From NCBI GenBank assembly GCA_022845955.1, contig AP025576.1:4030001-4094000 (forward strand): a stretch of 64,000 bases of DNA, given 5' to 3'. The position numbers and the translations under genes were made by a program. Positions 9,621 to 18,657 of this stretch are shown in pieces. The notes under the pieces were generated by a model. It ran no database searches. It saw nothing but the letters and a program-made list of their open reading frames with translations, and was not told where the DNA came from. How positions within the stretch are numbered: the first letter of the stretch is position 1; every line of letters starts with the position of its first letter. The stretch is from Lachnospiraceae bacterium (GTDB lineage Bacteria > Bacillota > Clostridia > Lachnospirales > Lachnospiraceae).

Positions 9621-11843
9621 TTATTGCGCGTTTAATTCAAACTGCACCGCTCTGTATTCCCCGGAGGCGGAAGGAATGCAGATTCCGGCATTCATCAGGG
9701 CGCTTCCGCTTAAGCACCTTCCATCCTCCAGCCGATAAACGGCGGCAGCATCCAAACCTTTCAGCTTGATAAATACCGGCTTGCTGTTCGCACGGGTATG
9801 GGTGATTACCAGATTAACAAGAGCCTGCTTTTTATCCTCCGATACAAAAGACCAGGCCACGAACTCTTGTCCATGGAATGCTCCGGCTCCATTCAGCCGG
9901 TAATATGCGCCCTGATGGATGAGTTCGTAATATTTCTTATAATCGGAAACCTGTTTTTTCACCTCTTCCTTTTCGTTCTGGGGAAGGGTGTTCAGATCCA
10001 GCTCATAGCCGAAGCTCCCTGCCATCGCTACCACGCCTCTTGTATGGAAGGGCGTAATTCTTCCGGTCTGATGGTTGGGACAGGCGGAAACATGGGAACC
10101 TACGGTTCCAATGGGATACAGGAAGGAGGTTCCGTACTGGATTTCCAGCCGTTCCACTGCATCCGTATCATCACTGCACCAGATCTGGGGGGAATAATAA
10201 AGCATGGCGGCATCAAATCTTCCTCCGCCTCCGCTGCAGCCTTCAATCATAAGATCCGGGAAGGCGGAAGTCAGCCTTTCCAGAAGCTCATATACGCCCA
10301 GAATACAGCGGTGGTACACCTCTCCCTGACGCTCCGCCGGAAGTGCGGCACTGTAAATGTCACACATACTGCGGTTCATATCCCATTTTACATAATCGAT
10401 CCGGGCATTACTGAGGATATCAGACATCCGTTCAAACAGATAATCCCTCACATCCCGGCGTGACATATCCAGAACCAGCTGGAACCGGCTGCGGTTGGGT
10501 TTTCTTCCCGGTATCCGTAAGGCCCAGTCAGGGTGTGCCCTGTACAGTTCGCTGTCCTCGGATATCATCTCCGGTTCAAACCAGAGGCCGAATTTCATAC
10601 CCATGGCATTGATCTTTTCAGACAGGCCGGAAAGGCCCTCCGGCAGTTTATCCGGATTCACAAACCAGTCGCCCAGGCCGGAGCAGTCGCCGTTTCTCTT
10701 CCCGAACCAGCCGTCATCCAGCACCAGCATTTCAATTCCCAGCTCTGCCGCCTGGGATGCAATCTTCAGGATTTTCTCTTCATTAAAATCAAAGTATGTG
10801 GCCTCCCAATTATTGATCAGCACAGGCCTTCTCGCATATTTGTATTTTCCCCTGCAGATATGGTCCCTGATAATTTTGTGGAATTTATGGGACAAATCGG
10901 TAAAGCCTTTATCCGAATAGCTCATAATGACCTGGGGCGTCTCAAAAGTATCTCCCGGTGCCAGTCGGAAACAGAAGGATTCCGGATGGATTCCCATGAA
11001 TACACGGGTCTGTCCCATTTGTTCCACTTCGGCCCCGGCAATGAAATTACCGCTGTATACAAAAGTCATTCCATAGCAGTCCCCCGCATCTTCCGTCGTC
11101 TGGGGCGTGCACAGAAGCAGGGACGGATTGTGGTGATGGCTGGAGGTACCCCGTTTACTCCCAAAGGAAACCGTTCCGTGGCAAAGCGGTGTGCGTTCCG
11201 TCTGCCTCTCCATTGCATGTCTTCCATGGAAATGGATCATATCCCACTTTCCGAAAGGCATGTCCAGACATACAGACAGCATTTTCTCCAGGGAAACGGT
11301 TCCTTCCGTGGAATTCCGCAGTTCTGCCGCCCGGGTGATCACATCCTCCTTTTCGAATACCCCGTATTTCAGTACCAGCTCCAAACCGGTGGACGCATCC
11401 TTTAAAAGGATGGAAAGGGTGGTGCTCCCGAGGGAGTTGTTCCCGAGGGAATTGTTCCCTTCCTCATCATACACAGCGGGCATCCCGGTGATTGTATAAG
11501 CCCCTTTAGTTATCTCATGGGATACATAACGGAAATCGGCCGCCATACTGCCGTCCGGGTTTACCACCTCCAGACAGGACGTACGGTAATCCCCCACTCC
11601 CTGCGATGGATATTCCTGAGGCTGCGTATCCAGGGAAAACGTCCTGTCCCCCTCCGCTTCGTAGGGGTTCCCGGAAAATCCGACATCCGTTCCCCAGAGC
11701 AGATATTCCATGGTGCTTCCGTCCACCCGCTTTCCGTAATACAGGTGTTGTAAAATGTCATATCTTCCCACCATCATCTGATAGGTGGTCTCTGCTGTCT
11801 GCAGGGTGAAAATTTTTGTGGACTCATTATAGGTAACTGCCAT
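9621..11843 (-). CDS. Alpha-galactosidase, glycoside hydrolase family 36
   Basis: This 740-residue enzyme should release terminal alpha-galactose from raffinose-type oligosaccharides. It has an N-terminal beta-sandwich and a central (beta/alpha)8 barrel with LVLDDGWFGKRNGD near 370. The nucleophile is in YVKWDMNR near 484 and CSGGGGRFDAAML follows. The acid/base aspartate is in WCSDDTD near 556. No signal peptide is present, so it acts in the cytoplasm on imported sugars. AGGAG precedes the ATG. It is monocistronic and no transporter adjoins it. A 6-residue duplication (EGNNSLGNNSLGS) lies near residue 130, encoded by a short DNA repeat. Confidence 0.96.
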   Translation of the reverse strand: MAVTYNESTKIFTLQTAETTYQMMVGRYDILQHLYYGKRVDGSTMEYLLWGTDVGFSGNPYEAEGDRTFSLDTQPQEYPSQGVGDYRTSCLEVVNPDGSMAADFRYVSHEITKGAYTITGMPAVYDEEGNNSLGNNSLGSTTLSILLKDASTGLELVLKYGVFEKEDVITRAAELRNSTEGTVSLEKMLSVCLDMPFGKWDMIHFHGRHAMERQTERTPLCHGTVSFGSKRGTSSHHHNPSLLLCTPQTTEDAGDCYGMTFVYSGNFIAGAEVEQMGQTRVFMGIHPESFCFRLAPGDTFETPQVIMSYSDKGFTDLSHKFHKIIRDHICRGKYKYARRPVLINNWEATYFDFNEEKILKIASQAAELGIEMLVLDDGWFGKRNGDCSGLGDWFVNPDKLPEGLSGLSEKINAMGMKFGLWFEPEMISEDSELYRAHPDWALRIPGRKPNRSRFQLVLDMSRRDVRDYLFERMSDILSNARIDYVKWDMNRSMCDIYSAALPAERQGEVYHRCILGVYELLERLTSAFPDLMIEGCSGGGGRFDAAMLYYSPQIWCSDDTDAVERLEIQYGTSFLYPIGTVGSHVSACPNHQTGRITPFHTRGVVAMAGSFGYELDLNTLPQNEKEEVKKQVSDYKKYYELIHQGAYYRLNGAGAFHGQEFVAWSFVSEDKKQALVNLVITHTRANSKPVFIKLKGLDAAAVYRLEDGRCLSGSALMNAGICIPSASGEYRAVQFELNAQ

Positions 11844-11878
11844 AAAAAGATCTCCTTTCTGTTGTTTTCACTACTTCC

Positions 11879-11907
11879 ATATTATGTAACCTGCAGCCGG
11901 CTGTCAA
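11879..11907 (-). promoter_or_regulatory. Probable promoter of the alpha-galactosidase gene
   Basis: Consensus -35 TTGACA (11907-11902), 17-bp spacer and -10-like TAATAT (11884-11879) on the minus strand. The start codon is 36 nt further on. Confidence 0.55.
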
Positions 11908-11914
11908 TCTTTTC

Positions 11915-12322
11915 TTACCGTCCGCCGGTACAGGAAAACTGCAGGTTTTCTTCCGCACCGGTTTTCCTGTTTTCCACAGATACCCCCACTGCCAGATGCC
12001 CTTCTTTCCCGATCAGCTCCCAGGGAATCTCTACAAATACCGAACCCTTTGCCTCATACACGCTGCCTTTCCGGATAAGCAGCTTCCGCATATCCTGATC
12101 CCGCAGGATGAGGGATTCCTGTTCTGCCGGCAGAAAAAAGCCCTCATCCGTCAGGGACGGCGACTCCGAAGCTTCAGGGATTCCCTTATCTTTAGCCCAG
12201 GCTTCTCCGGACGGAAGCCGCGCTGCCAGGGCTGCCGCTGCTATTCCCAGCAAAAAACCAATTACCAGGCCCTTTCTTTTTTCTTGTGCTCCCTGTTTTT
12301 CATTTTTTCTCCGCTTTTTCAT
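11915..12322 (-). CDS. Small membrane-anchored or secreted protein of unknown function
   Basis: I do not recognise this 135-residue protein. It has a very basic N-terminus (MKKRRKNEKQ), one hydrophobic segment (about residues 18-34, LVIGFLLGIAAAALAA) and a polar outer part of about 100 residues that may be a small beta-rich domain ending FSCTGGR. It is probably an N-in, C-out anchored or signal-peptide protein. GGAG lies about 12 nt before the ATG, a rather long spacing. A structured leader lies upstream and the alpha-galactosidase promoter overlaps its end, so it is likely its own unit. Confidence 0.6.
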   Translation of the reverse strand: MKKRRKNEKQGAQEKRKGLVIGFLLGIAAAALAARLPSGEAWAKDKGIPEASESPSLTDEGFFLPAEQESLILRDQDMRKLLIRKGSVYEAKGSVFVEIPWELIGKEGHLAVGVSVENRKTGAEENLQFSCTGGR

Positions 12323-12663
12323 AATTGCCGCATTTCTCCGTCCGCCGGTGTCCGTACACTTCCGCCGCCGATTCCAATCTCCGGGCGAAACACAAAAGTC
12401 CCTGCCCGGTTTACCGCGGGGATAAAAGACCGGCCTGTTCTATTTTCATAATTATTGAATACGTAGGATTTGTCTGTCCGTATACCGGACCTGAAATTAA
12501 GAATAACTTTGAATTAAGAATCGCTTTTCTTTAGAAACTTTACTGCTATAAGTATAGCATAATCCCTCAGCGTTCGGAATACCGGTAAATATAAACTTTT
12601 TATGAACTACCCGGAGAGTGTTACGGTTCATGGCCCCTTTGTCTGCCGGCCCTCTATCCGCAG
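12323..12663 (-). promoter_or_regulatory. Structured leader and extended -10 promoter upstream of the small exported protein
   Basis: No gene is seen here. On the minus strand there is an extended -10 (TGC-TATACT, 12559-12551) and then a leader of about 220 nt. The leader contains a 10-bp direct repeat AATTAAGAAT (plus-strand 12495-12504 and 12512-12521, period 17), a small GTCCG/CGGAC hairpin and a CCGGGC/GCCCGG hairpin at 12381-12409. It matches no riboswitch that I can recognise. Confidence 0.4.
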
Positions 12664-12715
12664 GAATAGAAAACGCAGGACAGCGGCCGTTTCTTCCGGC
12701 CCGCCTTCCTGCGTT
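12664..12715 (-). terminator. Rho-independent terminator of the DUF3048 gene
   Basis: Stem AACGCAGGA/TCCTGCGTT (12715-12707 with 12680-12672) with an inner GGCCG/CGGCC stem. It is followed on the minus strand by TTTTCTATT. Confidence 0.65.
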
Positions 12716-12765
12716 CTCCCTGTTTGCTTTGTCATACCCGACAGGCATCCTGCCGGTATGCACCC

Positions 12766-13896
12766 TTATGAAAAGCCCACTGCTCTTCCCTTCTGGGCAA
12801 CCGCTATGTATGTTTTTCCTTCGTTCATCTGGATTTCATTTCCGGCATCATCAAAATATCTGGTAGGGCCGTAATCCGTCGTTTTCTGCCACGTAATATG
12901 GATACATTTACCTTTCGTAAAATAATACCCGTCCTCCGTGGTATCAAAATTATAGAAAGCAAGGTATCCTTTTGCATCCAGAGTCATCCATTTCGTGTTC
13001 TGCACAATCACATTGGCAAAAGCAAGCTGCTGTCCATTGGACGCATCGGTATGGGCCTTTCCGTGTATCGTTTTGTAATACAGGCCATCCGCCGCATTGT
13101 AGGTAAATCCGGTCTTGGTATAAGGGAATACATTGGACAGGTTTATCTGGTTGGCGGTCTGTGCCCCCGCACCATATTGGGCCAGGGTATTTACGCCGGC
13201 AGCGAAATTAAAGTGTTTGGGGCTGTAGAATTCGGGGCGCAGAGCCAGGGAATATCCCAGCTGGGTACAGGCGTTGGTAATGCCGCTGCCGCTGATATAA
13301 GCATTATGGGGCGCCTTTCTGTCATTACTTCTGTAAAAAGCGTTGGCTCCCGGCGCACTTCCTCCGGTACCATATTCAAAGGTTCCTGACAGGTTATTGA
13401 TATCCGGCATACCAATCCGGTCAGCCATATACCACACACCGCCGTAATGGACTAGAATCGGATCCCATTCTGTGGCGATGGGAATATAATAGGCACGGCA
13501 GCTTCTGATATTTCCAATGCGGGAAAGCCCCTGCCAGTCATCAATAACGGCAAGCTGACGGGAAATATCCCCTTCCTCCATAATCTCATACAGCACCTTG
13601 GCATGGCTGATTCCATAAGACGGCTGTGCCGCCTTGTCCGTGGGCATCATGATGGCAATGGGCCTGGAAGCGGCCTGGGCTGCGGGAACCCATTCATTCG
13701 TATACACGCTTCTCACATAACCTGCGGGGCCTTCCTGCGCATGTACTTCTCCTGCGGGTGCCAATGCCGTCATACAGAGCACTGCCGCCATAACCGCCGC
13801 CAACGTCCTGCCCTTTTTTCCCGGATTGCTTTTATTCCGCTGAGTTTCTTTTTTCCATAGAATATCTTTCTTCCATGGAATCTGATTCCATCTCAT
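12766..13896 (-). CDS. DUF3048 domain-containing secreted protein (YerB-like)
   Basis: A 376-residue protein with a long basic N-terminus and then a hydrophobic stretch (about 31-50, LAAVMAAVLCMTALA) ending near VHAQ, consistent with Sec export. The rest matches DUF3048: PIAIMMPTDKAAQPSYG, VLYEIMEEGDISRQLAV, IGNIRSCRAYYIPIA and ILVHYGG. The family is widespread in Firmicutes (B. subtilis YerB) and its biochemical role is not established. The C-terminal part (YYFTKGKCIHITWQK, then DYGPTRYFDDAG) belongs to the DUF3048 C-terminal domain. GGGGAGG precedes the ATG. It has its own promoter and terminator. Confidence 0.88.
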   Translation of the reverse strand: MRWNQIPWKKDILWKKETQRNKSNPGKKGRTLAAVMAAVLCMTALAPAGEVHAQEGPAGYVRSVYTNEWVPAAQAASRPIAIMMPTDKAAQPSYGISHAKVLYEIMEEGDISRQLAVIDDWQGLSRIGNIRSCRAYYIPIATEWDPILVHYGGVWYMADRIGMPDINNLSGTFEYGTGGSAPGANAFYRSNDRKAPHNAYISGSGITNACTQLGYSLALRPEFYSPKHFNFAAGVNTLAQYGAGAQTANQINLSNVFPYTKTGFTYNAADGLYYKTIHGKAHTDASNGQQLAFANVIVQNTKWMTLDAKGYLAFYNFDTTEDGYYFTKGKCIHITWQKTTDYGPTRYFDDAGNEIQMNEGKTYIAVAQKGRAVGFS

Positions 13897-13995
13897 ATTT
13901 ACATACCTCCCCTTAATGGTTTAAAGCCTGTCCGTTCCAACAGGTCTAATCTAATAGTACCCACTTCTTCCGGCTTCGTCAACTTTCCGCAGGGA

Positions 13996-14024
13996 ATTAT
14001 AGTAAATTTTCGAAAATATTAAGA
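13996..14024 (-). promoter_or_regulatory. Promoter of the DUF3048 gene with a palindrome in the spacer
   Basis: A perfect -10 TATAAT (14001-13996) with a poor -35. The perfect 12-bp palindrome ATTTTCGAAAAT (14006-14017) lies inside the spacer, an operator-like position. It resembles half of a CodY box but lacks one central base. Confidence 0.5.
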
Positions 14025-14044
14025 TTTACGATAACAAATCGAAA

Positions 14045-14082
14045 GCAGCGGCTTTTTTTCCTGTTAAGATAAAAGCCGCTGC
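14045..14082 (-). terminator. Hairpin downstream of rseP, probable terminator
   Basis: Perfect 12-bp stem GCAGCGGCTTTT/AAAAGCCGCTGC, 44 bp after the rseP stop. The minus-strand tail TTTCGATTTG is only moderately U-rich. Confidence 0.55.
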
Positions 14083-14125
14083 CTTGATGCAGACCATTTC
14101 CGTTCTCCCTCCGCTGCCCGCTTCT

Positions 14126-15175
14126 TCAGCGCAGCAGCCGGGATATATCATTGAACATAACAAAGACCATCAGGATCATCAGAACCACAAACCCCGCAAA
14201 ATGCACCATGCCTTCCTTGTCCGGGGGCACCGGTTTTCCCCGGATTGCCTCAATAATAAGGAATACCAGTCGTCCGCCGTCCAATGCCGGCAGGGGAAGC
14301 AGGTTCATAACACCCAGGTTTACACTGAGCAGCAAAGCGATATTTATCATGTTCAGGATAACCATCCAGACACCGTAAGGCTCCGCCTGTTCCTTTACCT
14401 CTCCTATCACCTGCGCCACTCCGATAGGACCTGAGATATCATCCTTGCTCGCCTTGCCCTGGATCAGCATCCCCAGGCTCTTTATGGTAGCACGCAGACT
14501 GTAACGGACTTCATAATAGCTGTATTTAAAAATCCCTGCATTCCTGCAGTCCACGTATTCTCCGTATCCATTGAAGCCAAGCAGATACCGGTCTTCTTCT
14601 TCATTGTATTTTGGCACAAGGGAAGCGGTATGCTTTTCACCGTCCCGCAGGAACTCCACCGTCATGGTTTCCCCTGCTCCCACGTAGGTATTCAGCCAGA
14701 TTTCCCTGGCCACATATATCCGCTCCCCGTTCATCCTTGTGATCACGTCACCCGGCTGCATCCCTGCTTCCTGGGCCGGATAGCCGTCAATCAGCCCATT
14801 GATAACCGGCTTGTCACTTCCTGCATAGCCGACCACAATCATGGCAAGGATATAAGCCAGAATAAAATTAAAGAAGGGGCCTGCAAATACAGTGGAAATC
14901 CTGGCCCATACACTGGCATTGGGGAAGGCTCCTTCCGACGGCGTACCTTTTTCACTGTCAAGGCCGTCTTCTCCTTCAAACATACATGCGCCGCCTATGG
15001 GAAAAAGACGCAGCGAATATTCCGTTCCCCCCTTATGAAAGCGAAGCAGCTTGGGTCCCATGCCCACACTGAACTCCACCACCGTGATGCCGTTTGCTTT
15101 TGCCAGAAGGAAATGCCCCAGCTCATGCCCGACGACGATCACTCCGAATACCAGGATAAATAACACGATAGTCAA
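14126..15175 (-). CDS. rseP: Site-2 protease family membrane zinc metalloprotease (RseP/RasP)
   Basis: This 349-residue intramembrane protease cleaves anti-sigma factors and signal-peptide remnants in relatives. The active-site motif is HELGH (residues 17-21) in the first membrane segment. A PDZ domain follows (about 100-190, DGYPAQEAGMQPGDVITRMN). The third metal ligand motif LLPLPALDGGRL lies near 295. The start codon is TTG and overlaps the dxr stop (TTGA), a coupled and probably weakened start. It is the last gene of frr-uppS-cdsA-dxr-rseP, the usual Firmicutes order. Confidence 0.95.
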   Translation of the reverse strand: MTIVLFILVFGVIVVGHELGHFLLAKANGITVVEFSVGMGPKLLRFHKGGTEYSLRLFPIGGACMFEGEDGLDSEKGTPSEGAFPNASVWARISTVFAGPFFNFILAYILAMIVVGYAGSDKPVINGLIDGYPAQEAGMQPGDVITRMNGERIYVAREIWLNTYVGAGETMTVEFLRDGEKHTASLVPKYNEEEDRYLLGFNGYGEYVDCRNAGIFKYSYYEVRYSLRATIKSLGMLIQGKASKDDISGPIGVAQVIGEVKEQAEPYGVWMVILNMINIALLLSVNLGVMNLLPLPALDGGRLVFLIIEAIRGKPVPPDKEGMVHFAGFVVLMILMVFVMFNDISRLLR

Positions 15176-16329
15176 TTGCTTCCATTCTCCTTTATATGCT
15201 CGATATATTCGTAAGTTTCTGCCTCAGCCTGCAGAATCTCATTGACATTAGGATTCTCAATTACCCGGTGATGATTCATACATTTTTCAATCAGTTCGGG
15301 AATTTCCAGGAATCCGATGCTGTGGTCCAGAAACAGGGCCACCGCTTTTTCATTGGCGGCATTGAACACGGTGGGCATGCTTCCCCCCGCTTTCGCTGCC
15401 CTCATCCCCAGATCCAAACCGGTAAAGGTGTCTCTGTCCGGCTTTTCAAAGGTTATCCGGCCCAGTTTGAAAAAGTCCACCCGTTCTCCCGGCATCGGCC
15501 TTCTTTCCGGGTAGAAAAGCGCATACTGGATAGGCAGCTTCATATCCGGCATACCAAGCTGGGCCATCACCGCCCCGTCCGTATATTCCACCATAGAATG
15601 AATAATGCTTTGCGGATGGACCAGCACTTCAATGCTGTCCAGCTCCACATCAAAAAGCCATCTGGCCTCCATAACTTCAAGAGCCTTGTTCACCAGGCTG
15701 GCGGAGTCCACGGTAATCTTACGTCCCATAGACCAGTTGGGATGCTTCAAGGCATCCTCCGCACGCATTCCTGCCAGTTCCTCCCTTTTCTTTCCCCGGA
15801 AGGGACCGCCTGATGCGGTAAGCCACAGCCTGGAAACACCGGAACGCGCTTCCCCGTTCATGGATTGAAAGATGGCGCTGTGTTCACTGTCCACAGGCAG
15901 GATTGACACCCCGTGCTTCCGGGCCAGCGGCATAATCAGATGCCCCGCCGTCACCAGTGTCTCCTTGTTGGCAAGCGCAATGGTTTTGCCGCTTTCAATA
16001 GCCGCTATGGTAGGACGGATTCCAATCATTCCCACAATGGCGGTTACCAGGATATCCATACCCTCCATAACCGACAGTTCCAGTAGCCCCTCCATGCCGC
16101 TTCCCACCCTTACAGGAAGATCCGCCACACGTCCCTGTAATTCCTTTGCCGCAGCTTCGCTCCACATAACCGCCAGCTGCGGCTCAAACTCCCTTATCTG
16201 CTTCTCCATCAGAAGTACGTTGCTGCCGGCCGCCAGTCCCGTCACCTGTAAATCCGGATTATCCCGGACAATTTCCAGTGTCTGGGTTCCGATGGAACCT
16301 GTTGAACCGAGAATCGCTATTTTTTTCAT
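15172..16329 (-). CDS. dxr: 1-deoxy-D-xylulose 5-phosphate reductoisomerase
   Basis: Dxr makes methylerythritol 4-phosphate from DXP with NADPH, the first committed MEP step. At 385 residues it is full length. Visible: the nucleotide-binding GSTGSIGTQTLEIV (residues 8-21), ALANKETLVTAG, the metal-site region ILPVDSEHSAIFQ and the flexible loop LTASGGPF. The C-terminal helical domain is complete (NAANEKAVALFLDHSIGF). AAGGAG precedes the ATG. It is sandwiched between cdsA and rseP, with which it overlaps by four bases. Together with uppS and ispG it ties isoprenoid supply to cell-envelope carrier lipid. Confidence 0.98.
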   Translation of the reverse strand: MKKIAILGSTGSIGTQTLEIVRDNPDLQVTGLAAGSNVLLMEKQIREFEPQLAVMWSEAAAKELQGRVADLPVRVGSGMEGLLELSVMEGMDILVTAIVGMIGIRPTIAAIESGKTIALANKETLVTAGHLIMPLARKHGVSILPVDSEHSAIFQSMNGEARSGVSRLWLTASGGPFRGKKREELAGMRAEDALKHPNWSMGRKITVDSASLVNKALEVMEARWLFDVELDSIEVLVHPQSIIHSMVEYTDGAVMAQLGMPDMKLPIQYALFYPERRPMPGERVDFFKLGRITFEKPDRDTFTGLDLGMRAAKAGGSMPTVFNAANEKAVALFLDHSIGFLEIPELIEKCMNHHRVIENPNVNEILQAEAETYEYIEHIKENGSN

Positions 16330-16375
16330 TCGTAACTCCTTTGTAACTATGATGGTATTGAGCCGTTACGCCCCT

Positions 16376-17203
16376 TTATTCAAACCGTATCAAAAGTATG
16401 GACAGATAATATATGATCGGCGCCGTAAATAAAACACTGTCAAACCGATCCATAATCCCGCCGTGCCCCGGAATCAGCCTTCCATAGTCCTTGATGTTAT
16501 GGTTTCTCTTGATACCTGACGCCGCCAAATCCCCTATCTGGGAAATCACAGCACCGGCGGCGCAGATAATGGCCGCTATCCAGGTAATGTTCTGATCCGC
16601 AAACACGTTTTCCAATACCAGGAAGCCGAATAAGGCTCCCACCAGCCCGGCACCTACCACACCTCCTATCGCCCCTTCGATGGATTTCTTAGGGCTCAGT
16701 ATCGGCGCAAGCTTGTGCTTTCCCACAGCCATTCCCACAAGATAGGCACAGGTATCGCAAATCCAGGAGCTGATAAATATCATCCATACCATATACACGC
16801 CATTAGGCAGGTTTCTGGTGAGAAAAATAAAAGTAAACAGCACCGGTGCATAAAAGGAACAGAAAAAAGTGGTCATTACCTGCTCCGCTTTGAATTTGGG
16901 AAAGGAGAACACATATACAAACATCAGCCCCAGGAAAATCACTGCCAGCATCCCCATCCAGTATACCGGATCCCTGATGCCGTATACCACCAGGTAATAC
17001 AGGACAATTCCTGCATAGCCCACTCCCTCCAGCGCGTTGTTCTTCTGTCCGGCTTCGATCACTCCGCAGGCCTTTGTCAGCTCCCGGAATGCAATCAGGG
17101 ACAGGATCAGCATTCCCAAAGCGAGAATCCCTCCTCCGGTCAGAAGCAGAAAAAGAGCCAGGATTACCAGAACCACACTGCTCATCAATCTTTTACCAAA
17201 CAT
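16376..17203 (-). CDS. cdsA: Phosphatidate cytidylyltransferase
   Basis: A 275-residue polytopic membrane enzyme that forms CDP-diacylglycerol from phosphatidic acid and CTP, the branch point of phospholipid synthesis. The C-terminal CdsA signature is clear: SQIGDLAASGIKRNHNIKDY, then LIPGHGGIMDRFDS (described in two pieces). There are about eight hydrophobic segments. The ATG follows the uppS stop by three bases and uses GGGAGG inside the uppS 3' end, so translation is coupled. Confidence 0.96.
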   Translation of the reverse strand: MFGKRLMSSVVLVILALFLLLTGGGILALGMLILSLIAFRELTKACGVIEAGQKNNALEGVGYAGIVLYYLVVYGIRDPVYWMGMLAVIFLGLMFVYVFSFPKFKAEQVMTTFFCSFYAPVLFTFIFLTRNLPNGVYMVWMIFISSWICDTCAYLVGMAVGKHKLAPILSPKKSIEGAIGGVVGAGLVGALFGFLVLENVFADQNITWIAAIICAAGAVISQIGDLAASGIKRNHNIKDYGRLIPGHGGIMDRFDSVLFTAPIIYYLSILLIRFE

Positions 17204-17206
17204 AAA

Positions 17207-17914
17207 TCATCCTCCCGTCACCAGCCCGAATCTTCTGTCTCTATGATTATATGCTTCAACAGCTTTTACCAATTCTTCTTTTGTAAAATCCGGCCACGGA
17301 ACAGGTGAAATATAAAATTCCGTATAAGCCAGCTGCCACAGCAGGAAATTGGACAGCCGCTGTTCATTGCAGGTCCGGATCAGCAGATCCGGATCGGGCA
17401 GCCCCGCCGTATCCAGGGCATTGCTGATATCCTCCTCCGTCAGAGAAGCCGGATCCAGCTCTCCCGCTGCCGCTCTGGCGGCCAGCCTGCTTAAGGCCCT
17501 GCGCAGTTCATCCCTGCCGCCGTAATTCAGAGCGATTTGGAAATGAAGGCCGGTATTGTCTTTGGTGGCTTCCTCCAGCTGATCAATCCGTATGCGGATA
17601 TCTTCATCCAAACCACTTTTGTCCCCGATAACCCGGACACACATATTATTCTTGGCCGCTGTTTTCAGACAGGTTTTCATATAATTACGCAGAAGCTTCA
17701 TCAGAGCATCCACCTCATCTGCAGGACGTTTCCAGTTCTCTGTGGAAAAAGCATATACCGTAAGGTACTGGATCCCCATCCGGTACGCCTCCTCACAAAT
17801 AACCTCCACTGTTTTGGCCCCCTGCACATGCCCGTAATTTCTGGGCATTCCTTTTGCCTTGGCCCACCTGCCGTTTCCATCCAAAATAATTGCCACATGA
17901 TTCGGTACGTTCAT
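17207..17914 (-). CDS. uppS: Isoprenyl transferase (undecaprenyl diphosphate synthase)
   Basis: This 235-residue cis-prenyltransferase makes the C55 lipid carrier for peptidoglycan and other polymers. Hallmarks are HVAIILDGNGRWA with catalytic Asp12, the substrate arm GHVQGAKTVEVI, the FSTENWKRP block and the C-terminal LLIRTCNEQRLSNFLLWQ and E-F-Y region. AAGGGG precedes the ATG. A 129-bp gap separates it from frr; I see no convincing promoter there, so the cluster is probably one transcript. Confidence 0.97.
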   Translation of the reverse strand: MNVPNHVAIILDGNGRWAKAKGMPRNYGHVQGAKTVEVICEEAYRMGIQYLTVYAFSTENWKRPADEVDALMKLLRNYMKTCLKTAAKNNMCVRVIGDKSGLDEDIRIRIDQLEEATKDNTGLHFQIALNYGGRDELRRALSRLAARAAAGELDPASLTEEDISNALDTAGLPDPDLLIRTCNEQRLSNFLLWQLAYTEFYISPVPWPDFTKEELVKAVEAYNHRDRRFGLVTGG

Positions 17915-18043
17915 ACTTTACCCCTTCTGTCCACAGCTTACCCGCAGACGCAAATCCAAAAGTTGGTAGCTTTATTTTTCCTCTGTAACCGGGAAAAAGG
18001 GACAAGCCAAGTAACGCCTGCCCCCTCTTTATTCTGATTGCTT

Positions 18044-18595
18044 TTATACGGTAAGGATTTCTTTGGATTTCTCTTCCACCAGCTTTTCGATATCTTTAAC
18101 ATACTTATCTGTAAGCTTCTGAAGGGAACTTTCCAATTCCTTGATCTCATCCTCGGAAACATCTTCTTTTGCCAGCTTTTTGAAGTAGTCGTTGCCGTCT
18201 CTGCGGATATTGCGGACAGCCACCTTCCCTTCTTCGCCTTTTTTCTTCACTTCCTTAACGAGTTCTTTTCTGCGTTCCTCGGTAAGCTCCGGAATCACCA
18301 GACGGATTACATTTCCGTCATTGGAAGGAGTAATTCCCACATCGGAAGCCATAAGAGCCTTCTCGATTTCTTTAATCAGGGATTTTTCCCAGGGTGCGAT
18401 CTGAATCATCCTCGGTTCAGGAACTGTGATATTTCCCACCTGCTGAATAGGGGTGGGCGTGCCGTAGTAATTCACTTTAATTTTGTCCAGAATGTGGGGA
18501 TTCGCACGTCCCGCACGGATCGTGGCAAAATCTGCAGCAAGAAAATCATATGCCTTTGTCATTTTGGTGTCGAACTGCTGTAATTTTTCGTTCAT
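18044..18595 (-). CDS. frr: Ribosome recycling factor
   Basis: The 183-residue protein has the normal family length. It splits post-termination ribosomes together with EF-G. Family motifs seen: DFATIRAGRANPHILDKI, then VNYYGTPTPIQQVGNI, VRLVIPELTEERRKELVK-like sequence and VAVRNIRRDGND. GGAGG is 7 nt upstream of the ATG. It lies 62 bp after pyrH in the conserved pyrH-frr-uppS order. Confidence 0.98.
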   Translation of the reverse strand: MNEKLQQFDTKMTKAYDFLAADFATIRAGRANPHILDKIKVNYYGTPTPIQQVGNITVPEPRMIQIAPWEKSLIKEIEKALMASDVGITPSNDGNVIRLVIPELTEERRKELVKEVKKKGEEGKVAVRNIRRDGNDYFKKLAKEDVSEDEIKELESSLQKLTDKYVKDIEKLVEEKSKEILTV

Positions 18596-18657
18596 CGAAA
18601 ATTCCTCCCTGATTCTTATTCACATAAGGATGTCCTGCAAAACGCGGCATCCCTTGT

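Noticed and set aside
8708-9769. Plus-strand open frame of 353 codons across the osmoprotectant permease and the following gap
   Set aside because: It is the reverse of the permease, then runs through a promoter and into the end of the alpha-galactosidase gene. No recognisable domain.
12323-12663. Known riboswitch (c-di-GMP, c-di-AMP, T-box) in the leader of the small exported protein
   Set aside because: Stems are present, but none of the conserved core sequences of those classes could be found.
14004-14020. Possible CodY box upstream of the DUF3048 gene
   Set aside because: The palindrome lacks the central base of the AATTTTCWGAAAATT consensus, so the match is not good enough to assign to CodY.
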